DNA from: Glebionis coronaria
Taxonomy: Eukaryota > Streptophyta > Magnoliopsida > Asterales > Asteraceae
Length of the DNA: 64,000 nucleotides
Reading direction: 5' to 3'
Assembly: GCA_025667525.1 (NCBI GenBank)
Contig: CM046875.1
Location: 203,542,271-203,606,270, forward strand
The position numbers were made by a program, and so were the translations under genes. Positions within the stretch are counted from its first letter, which is position 1; the number at the start of each line of letters is the position of its first letter. The notes under the pieces are model-generated. The model was not told the DNA's origin, ran no database searches, and saw only the letters and a program-made list of their open reading frames with translations. Shown piece after piece: positions 56,676 through 64,000 of this stretch.

Positions 56676-57388
56676 GTCATGAACAATAGCTAGATAGACC
56701 TCGCAACCATGTGAAACTAATGCACGTGCTTGCAGGGTTGATATAATTTGTACAGACCTTCCGGGTACGAACCCATTATCAATGTACTCTGGTGCATTGA
56801 CATCACCAAAGATGACCCGATATGAATGGAAGTTTATGGTAGCATTATGTTTGGATAGCTAGTCCATGCCTAATATCATGTCAAAATCATTCATGTCCAG
56901 CGGAAGTACGTCAACAGGACGAATCTTGTCGTCAAACTCTATGGGAAGGCTCTTGTACACATGGGTTATGCGTACAGAGTCTCTTAAAGGCGTGGAAATG
57001 TTCAGTACATTCTCTAATGGCATAGGGGATATCCTAACATTCTTAGCATAAGCAGTAGCAATGACCGAATGAGTAGCACCCGTGTCAAATAAAACACATG
57101 CAGCTTGACCATACATATACATGATTCTAGTGATGGTACATGTAGACTTGTTGGCCTGATCACGAGAAGTCGTGTAAACGCGTCCACTAGTAGGAGGCGG
57201 CTTAGTATCAGCATGTCCAAATGTGCCCTCCATCTCGCCCTTGCGGTAGTCTTTCGTGCGATGACCAGTAAGGCCATACTTGTAGCATGTGTCGCTGTCA
57301 CGGCGACATGACCCTCGGTGCCTACGGTTGCCGGTAGTGCAAAGAGGATGAGTATACCCTCCAGCAGTTGCCCTTGCTGGCTGGGAGC
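56676..57388 (-). pseudogene. F zinc knuckle and protease (exon 4 start)
   Basis: Protease LFDTGATHSVIA is intact. The zinc knuckle has lost two of its three cysteines (CYKYGLTGHRTKDY against CFKCGLPSHIMKDC in B). A TAG at 56,859 replaces the Trp of GMDWLSK. The phase is shared with RT downstream. Confidence 0.85.
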
Positions 57389-57462
57389 CTATTAAGAACA
57401 ATATACATGAGACATGGTAATGGGTACAAAGTAAAATGCAGAAAATTTATAAGATGTAATAC
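57389..57462 (-). other. Predicted intron 3 of F gag (74 bp)
   Basis: ACTA|GTATTAC...TTAATAG|GCTCCC on the - strand, phase 1, same place as in B. Confidence 0.72.
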
Positions 57463-57527
57463 TAGTGATAGCTGGACGGTTAGGCTGTGAACCTCTTTGG
57501 TTCTGGTCCCTCCCGTTACCATGATTC
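57463..57527 (-). pseudogene. F gag exon 3 (65 bp)
   Basis: Same length as in B, encoding RNHGNGRDQNQRGSQPNRP. Confidence 0.7.
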
Positions 57528-57602
57528 CTGGTAGAAGATTGCTAATGTGTCAGAATTATGAACTATTTCATGTAACATAATAAAACGAGTAAATGTAAGG
57601 AC
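57528..57602 (-). other. Predicted intron 2 of F gag (75 bp)
   Basis: TAGCAG|GTCCTTACAT...CTACCAG|GAATC on the - strand, phase 2. Confidence 0.75.
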
Positions 57603-57752
57603 CTGCTACTGTTGGAGTTTCCAGCATTGTTACGGTAATTATCATTACCGCCACGCCTATCCGTAGCAGAACGGTCGTGAGTCTGACCTTTTCCCTTGGA
57701 CTGAGTAGGCTGTTGCTGAGTAGCCGGCTAAGACCGGTCCCCAGTCTTCTTC
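57603..57752 (-). pseudogene. F gag exon 2 (150 bp)
   Basis: Same length as in B; one TAG replaces a Gln codon (GDRS-stop-PATQQ). Confidence 0.7.
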
Positions 57753-57839
57753 CTGGAAGATGCAGTTTAAAAGAGATATAAATATTGACATATACTGACT
57801 GAAATACGGTTTGGTTACCGCTGAATAACGAATTTTTAC
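57753..57839 (-). other. Predicted intron 1 of F gag (87 bp)
   Basis: GAATAG|GTAAAAATTCG...ATCTTCCAG|GAAGAAGAC on the - strand, phase 2; 7 bp longer than in B. Confidence 0.77.
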
Positions 57840-58567
57840 CTATTCTCGGGTCTCTCTACTTCCCCAAACTATTCTATTTCTTGCAGCATCTCCAACTTAC
57901 GTGCTGCATCGGCCACTTGTGCCACCGTGTTGAACGTAGCACACACCAAGTTGTTGGCGACTGATGTACGAAGAGCCCACCGGAAGTGGTATGCTTACTC
58001 TTTGGCAGTACCACCTGCTGCCGCGTTAAGAAAACCAGCCAAACGAAGAAAGCGCTGCATGAACTCGTTGTTGTTATCCCCAGCTCTCTGTCTGATCCCA
58101 TGGTACTCTCTCTTCAACTTGTCTTGTTCAGTCTTGGGAAAGAACTGTCCCATCACTAACTCCCTGAACTGAGCCCAAGTCAAACCAGCCACCCAATCAT
58201 CACCTTCCTCAGACTGCTTCAGTGCCTTCCACCATGCTAGCACATCGCCTTCGAACCTGTAACAGGCCAACCTCGACTTGAAGACGGGGTCACAGCCCAT
58301 TGCATCGAAGATCTTCTCAATGTGAGCCATCCAGCTTTCAGCTTCGCTGGGGCTATTCGTTTTCTCGAAGGATTGAGGGCGTAGCTTGTTGAATCTCTCT
58401 AGCCATGTGACCAATGTTGCTGGAGGAGGAGGAGGTACTGGGTGTTGTTGCTGATTGTTGGCAGCCTGCACCTCAACCCTGATTTTGTTCCTCAGCTGAG
58501 GAAGCATAGCTTGCATCGTAGCTTGGACTGTTGCATTGAGTTGTTCCTGCTCGCGTGTGAGAACCAT
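57840..58567 (-). pseudogene. F gag exon 1: capsid-like gag domain
   Basis: ATG at 58567 (MVLTREQEQLNATVQATM). 728 bp, exactly as in B. WLERFNKLRPQSFEK, AESWMAHIEKIFDAM, RFEGDVLAWW, LTWAQFRELVMGQFFPK. Two stops interrupt: TAA at 57,995 and a TAG near 57,870. Confidence 0.87.
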
Positions 58568-58996
58568 CTGACAGTATAACATAAAAATACATGATTAAAC
58601 TAATCAAAACATAATATATATACATGAAAAAAATTTATACCAATAAATCATGAGAAAAGTTTTATGCAGGAAAACTAGTATATGAATGCATGATGCAGTT
58701 TTATGAAAACTTTTATATGCGCGAGAGTGAACGCCTATGGTCATTTCACTCAAAATAAAAGACATGGCGAGGGGACGCCAATTGGTCGGTCCCAAAGTTA
58801 AAAGTTTTGATAAAAGAACATGCGACTAAATAGGGCCAGTACTGTACCAACCATTACTTAGTCATAAACCTGCGACAATGACATATATATGAATGCATGA
58901 AAACAATGAATACATGAAAACCGACTGTCAATTCTAGGAAGACCATAGTGACTACCCACTAATCACAGGTCGTGTTTTGAGAGCCTACAAGTCGAA
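58568..58996 (-). other. Leader of F
   Basis: No gene; homologous to 32,106-32,537 of B. Confidence 0.6.
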
Positions 58997-59014
58997 GCCT
59001 TGGCTCTGATACCA
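58997..59014 (-). promoter_or_regulatory. Primer binding site of F, initiator-Met type
   Basis: TGGTATCAGAGCCAAGGC on the - strand, identical to B. Confidence 0.92.
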
Positions 59015-59018
59015 TAAT

Positions 59019-62000
59019 TGTAACACCTTATTTTGATAAACAGAATGTCACGCGTGATTATGGCGTGTCATCAAAGCATGCAAGGATAAATGTCTTAAAC
59101 ATTACATGACCATAAAGGAAATTCCGGAAACAAACATTGGTGCCCCAAAGTAAAAGCTCATCACACACAAACATAATTACTGTAAATGTAAAGGACTAAA
59201 CAATGTCCATGGAAATGAGTAGCAAAATGTATGAATAAATGCATAAAGTAATGAAGGCTAGAAAGCTTCCAATCCATATGCACGTACGCTTAAAGTCTAC
59301 AAGCGTCCCTAAGTACCTACCGTTTTGGGAACATGAAAGGAAAACGGCTGAGCATAACGCTCAGTGCACAGATATATAAGCATAGGATGAATAATATAAG
59401 CATAAATAACATATAACATCGGAATTGATTAAGTCCTAGAAAACCTGGTATAACTTAGTAAAACTGGTTTTATAGTTTGAAAAGCCTTATGTTTATCTTA
59501 TGAAAATTGTTTAACATGTTAACCATTAGCCAATATAGATCATGAAATATCAACGTGAATAAATACTTGAAGGGGTGACCTCATTATGCAATTAGAGGGG
59601 TTGCCTCTAATTAAGGTAAGTTTGGGTAGGAGGGATCAACTCCTTTTGAAGGATGCAAGGCACACACCACATTCACCTAAATAATATGTAAAAACATGTA
59701 ATCTAGGATGCACCCATACGCCCCACATGATAATATAATAATATGGCCAAAAGCTGAAAGGGACGCCACGAGCTATCACTCCGCCGTGGTGAAGTCATAA
59801 CACTGGTACCTCCTGTGTTATGGTTATGGTACCTCCATAACTAGGTGAACTGGTCATGCATGTATATGGCTTAGGCCTTTAATTAAACATAATAAAATCA
59901 AAACATATAAAACATATACTGGGAAAACAGTTGGCTGCATACGGGGAATCCTAATAAGGAAAGAATGTCCATACTAAAAGGACGGAGAATCCATACCTTA
60001 TGTCCAGTGAACGAAGAAGACGAACGGAAGAGAGTCCTACTTCGATCTCACTAATGCTACATAAATAGTGTACGTGTATAAGTATTCTGATTACTGAGTA
60101 CGTAACTGGTTTTATATCATGTCTTAGCTTGTTTTCTATGTTCATGTCTTGTTTTACTGATTTAAACATTATGCTGTGTTTATCATGTATTATGTATATT
60201 CTGATTAAGTATTTCTTGTATTTCTTGTATTATTATACTTATTGTGTAATAATAAGCAACTTTCTAAAAATAGCAGGTTTCCTAAAATAGAAAGGTTCCA
60301 AAAATAGAAAGTTTCCAAAAATAGATTAACTGCATAAGATAATTAAGTTTCTAAAAATAGAAAGTTTCCACAAATAGATTAACTACTTAAAATAAATAAG
60401 TTTCTAAAAATAGAAAGTTTCCATATATAGAAATAAGCTAGATTATTAAGCTAATAAAATAAGCTTAAGTTTTATTGATTAATATTCTAAGTAATGTGAT
60501 TAGTGGTATAGTTTATTAATTAATGCATGTAAATTAAACAAACTATATGTTATAAGATTTAATTAAATATAGCATGATTTAATTCAATTAAAGTGTATAT
60601 AATACTTAGGTTAAAACATTTATTAATAATTAAATTAATATAACCTTAGTCATGTAAATTAATTAATTAATTATATGTCATGTTTTAATAATTACATAAT
60701 TACTATAGTCTAAATTTCATGATTAAATACTTAGGTTAAAATCATGTATTATAATTAATAATAATAAACCTAAGTCATGTTTTAATTAAATTAATTAAGT
60801 ACCATGTTAAATTAATTTAATTACTTGTAAAAATAAATGCACATGTAAAATAAAATAGTAAAATGAACACATGTATTATTTTATTAAAATATGCCGTGAA
60901 ACGGACCCGTGAACCCATGAACCGGCCCAAACCAAAACCCCACCAGAAACAGTGGCAAACCGTCCCTTGCCGGTTGCCCCTGCCTTCGGTTCACTGCCAC
61001 CGGCTTAAGTCGGTGGTTCCCTTGGTTCTCGGCTAGCCGCTGCCCATGCAAAGTTCCCACCGGCGGCTCCCCCTGCCGCGGCTTAAGTTCCCCCTGCTTT
61101 CTAAAATTAGCCACCGACTGGAGCCGGTGGTTGGTCCTGTGTGGCTGCCGAGGTAAACCGAACCACAAGGACACCCCGACATGCGTCGGGGTCCCTTGTC
61201 CTTGCTGTCGAACTACCAAGACCACACCGAGAAACAAACCAAGCCGAGAGCTTGGGCTCTCGGTTGTGCGTGTCGGCCGAACATAGCAACCCAAAACCAC
61301 CATGTTTATTACCCCCTTGATTAAATTAACATGTCTAATAACTAATTTTTATAAACCCCATGATTTCAAGTTCTTAATTAAATAAAAAATAATTTAAAAG
61401 AAAAAGGTTTATGGATTACCGAATGAGTGAAACAATAGAATGACAATAACACGAACACTTCACTTGAATTCAACCAACCAAGATCAACAAACCCTCCTTG
61501 TGGTGTGTTCTAACCAGTGGCCAAAATGGAGAGGAAAAAGGGGCTAGGGTTTTGTAATTTTATAAATCTTTTGTAATATTAAAATATGTTTTTCCCTTTT
61601 TCCTATTTTAGTAATAATAAAAGTGGGCTTGGACCTTTCTTTGTCTTGTGTCCGCGGGTATGTGGGGCCTACAAGGGGAAACCCAACGTTTTTCTTGTTC
61701 TAAATAGTTACGTGTTCTCGTGCTCGTATTTACGTGACTTTATTATTAATTGTTCGTGTTATAAAATATACTTCTACGTACTCGTAATAATACGTACGAA
61801 ATTTCATAATTATACGTTCGTGATTATTTACGTTCATGATTTCATGTTCGTGATTATAATTATTGTTGATAATAATTATCCTGTCTTAATATGTATTAAA
61901 TACTTATCGTGTAATAACACGTACGTACTTGTAATTACTATTCGTGAAACATAAACACGTTATATAAGGAAAGTTTTAATCATGTACGTACGATTATAAG

Positions 62001-62035
62001 TGTTCTGTTCATGGTAAAAGCATGCGGGTTTTACA
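59019..62035 (-). repeat. 5' LTR of F (3,017 bp)
   Basis: TG..CA ends. 17 bp repeats at 60,256-60,440; hairpin array about 60,960-61,270 (stems at 60,997-61,016, 61,172-61,191 and 61,243-61,266). One hairpin of the other LTR (the GAGACC type) is deleted here. By chance it is the same length as the 5' LTR of B. Confidence 0.92.
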
Positions 62036-62040
62036 TTGGT

Positions 62041-64000
62041 CCAGATGCAGGATCACAAGGTTTATTCTCCAAGAAGTCAACATGAATGTTTTCAGTGATT
62101 CTCCTATGCTTGTTGTGATAAACCCTATATCCTTTGTTGTGTAGAGAATACCCCACAAAATATCCCTCATCACCCTTTGAATTAAACTTCCCAGGTTATC
62201 ATTAGTATTTAAAATAACTACATGACATCCAAAGGGTCTAAAGAAGTCTATGTTAGGCTTCCTTTTCCAAAGTAGTTCATAAGGTGTCTTATTGTGAAAC
62301 TTATTCACTAAGGCTCTATTATGAACATAACATGCTGTATTGACAGCCTCATCATAAAAAGCAATAGGTAACATAGCATCTGCTAACATGGTCCTAGCTG
62401 CTTCTATTAGAGTTCTATTTCTTCTCTCAACTACACCTTTACTGTGGAGTTCTAGCTGTGCTAAACTCCCTAGTAATTCCGTTTTTGACACAAAAGGCAT
62501 CTAAAATACGATTCCTATATCCACCACCATTATCACTCCTAAGAATGTTGACCTCATGGTCTGCTTTCTTTTCTATTTGAGTAATAAAATTAATTTGGGT
62601 TAAAGCAGTATCACTTTTGTTAGATAAAAAGAAGGTCCATGTGAATCTAGAGTGATCATTTGTTGTTACAAAGCAGTAGGCTTTACCATTTAGACTTCTA
62701 ACATTAGTAGGCCCAAACAGATCCATATGAAACAAATGTAAAGGTTTAGAACCAGAATGTACACTTTTAGACTTAAAAGAGGCCTTATGTTGCTTTCCTT
62801 TAAGACATGCAACACCATTATGATCATTTTCAAAAGCTTTTGAGGGTAAACTTCTCACTAGATCATGCCTAACAAGTCTAATCATGCTCTTAAAGTTTAT
62901 ATGCCCTAACCTTCTGTGACATAGATTACTCTCATCCACTGAAGCCTTAGCATAAAGACAAGACAAATTGTTGTTCATTTTAGTCCCTTTTAAATCAACA
63001 TTGTAAATGTCCTTATGTCTAGGTGTTCTATATCCAATGAACTTATCAATAGGCATCTTAAAGTTTTTACTTAATACTAAACATTCAATGTCAGTAAAAA
63101 GAACTTTATTTTTGTTTTCACAAACTTGTGACACACTAAATATATTATAACGAAATTCCTTTAACAAAAATACCTCCTCAAACTTCAAATTGTTGGTGAT
63201 TAGAGTGCCTTTGCCAGAGATGGTCCCATAACTGCCACCGAAGTACACTTTATCACCATTGCTAATAGGATTGAAGTTTCTCAAGTAATCCTCCTTCCTA
63301 GTCATGTGCCTATAGCATCCACTGTCCCAATATCCATGATCATTAACCTACTTTTGAATGCCCTGCATATAAAGAAAACAAATTAGTTTTCTTTGGGGAC
63401 CCAAGTCTTGGAAGACATGGATCCAACTGGTTGTTCAACAAGAATTGACTTATTCCTTGCAACAACCTCATGTTCATCCCTTTGTGCCCTAGACACCCAA
63501 TTAGTTTCAATATGTGTAGTAATGACCTTTTCAAGATATTTAAATCTGTTACAAGTCATTGAAACACCATTAAAATTATAGTTTTACTCTTGTTTAGGTC
63601 TAAATGTTAAATTGGTTGATGCCTTAGACCCTTGTCCCTTATTAACCAAATATCTTTGTTTATATAGTCTAATAGTAGGTCTGACAGTAACTAGTTTTGG
63701 CATAGAAGTTTCAAACCTAGGGTTGTCAGCGGCTTGTCTTGCCCTGTCAGCGGATAGATTGTTCCTGTTAACGGCTAAATTAGGGTTTGCTACAGGAACC
63801 CACTGTTTGTTAGACCAAGTGTTGGTTTTTTGAAAGGGTCTTTGTCTATTGATATTAGCTCCCCTAGAGAAGAAAGGAGCCGGTCTAGTGTCCTGTGGAC
63901 TTGGGTGAGCAAAAGGTCTATGGTTGACTGTGGTTGACCTTTTTTCAGCGGATTGGGTGTATCTGCTGACGCAGTTATAGGCCAAATAAGAGAAGCTCCC
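62041..64000 (-). pseudogene. Element G: Ty1/copia polyprotein, end of gag through integrase
   Basis: Runs off the window at 64000. On the - strand: Arg/Asn-rich gag tail, stop near 63,584; a linker segment (MTCNRFKYLEKVITTH...) with stops near 63,380 and 63,349. Protease motif WDSGCYRHMT follows at about 63,300-63,335. The pre-integrase block is LCHRRLGHINFKSM, with a zinc finger that keeps only one of the usual CxxC cysteines (NGVACLKGKQ). The integrase core shows HMDLFGP and RSDNGGGYRN. A small deletion near 62,450 precedes VVERRNRTLIEAARTML, NKTPYELLW and FRPFGCHVVILN. The segment ends at CDPASGP, where F is inserted; the next codons are at 49,801. RT and RNase H are missing. Resembles the SIRE/Maximus side of copia; lineage unsure. 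Confidence 0.83.

Larger units (their letters stand above)
49807..62035 (-). mobile_element. Element F: chromodomain Ty3/gypsy (Tekay-like), older relative of B
   Basis: Same plan as B on the - strand: 5' LTR 59019-62035, initiator-Met primer site 58997-59014, gag with three introns, protease, RT, RNase H, integrase and chromodomain (58567-53774), polypurine tract 53698-53715, 3' LTR 49807-53697. LTR divergence is roughly 8% in the first 140 bases, so it is older than B. It has many stops and frameshifts. Confidence 0.9.

Noticed and set aside
62041..64000. Two separate genes (integrase and gag-like)
   Set aside because: Pieces follow the copia order on one strand with small indels and stops between them; best read as one broken polyprotein.

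Overview
The window is plant nuclear DNA made almost wholly of LTR retrotransposons, mostly nested inside one another. I recognise no host gene, rRNA, tRNA or CRISPR. It is AT-rich. The Athila-lineage and chromodomain Ty3/gypsy elements, the Ty1/copia polyprotein, the tRNA-Asp-type and initiator-Met primer sites and the plant-type short introns all point to a large eudicot genome. An asterid such as Asteraceae is my best guess from remembered protein resemblance, but this is weak evidence.

Layout. (1) 1-9749, + strand: an Athila-like family 'A' arranged as internal region, LTR, internal region. Copy A1 (protease tail, RT/RNase H/integrase at 618-3581, noncoding 3' region) ends in an LTR (about 5615-7232). 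That LTR is followed by a primer site and the gag/protease of a second copy, A2, which stops abruptly at 9749. (2) 9750-12087 and 35577-43154, - strand: one Athila-like element 'D' (truncated pol, broken gag-protease, primer site, one 3.8 kb LTR). It is split inside its RT reading frame by (3) element 'B', a chromodomain Ty3/gypsy (Tekay-like) element on the - strand at 12088-35576, flanked by the duplication GTACT. (4) B's own downstream LTR is split by element 'C' (+ strand, 12291-24446, duplication CCTAT). C is a young non-autonomous Athila-like element with one intact 1100-codon gag-protease frame and no reverse transcriptase. (5) 43155-49764: remains of element 'E', with an LTR, an initiator-Met primer site, two decayed reading frames and four double-hairpin repeats. 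(6) 49765-64000, - strand: a Ty1/copia element 'G', cut by E's LTR and by element 'F' (49807-62035, duplication TTGGT). F is an older relative of B and carries an 817 bp MITE in one LTR.

Relative ages follow from nesting and LTR divergence. D is older than B (LTRs differ by roughly 2% in the parts compared), and B is older than C (about 0.3%). F is older than B (roughly 8% in a sample). Every element except C is broken in its coding region, and C has lost its primer site.

The most notable signals are: three short GT-AG introns in the gag region of B and F, with identical exon lengths in both copies; the gag-protease-only element C with an acidic tail; hairpin arrays in the LTR leader of B and F whose stems differ in sequence; the four F-F-R-R double hairpins of 43.3-49.4 kb; and a cluster of about 17 ATT(C/G)CGAT(G/C) words in the LTR of A.
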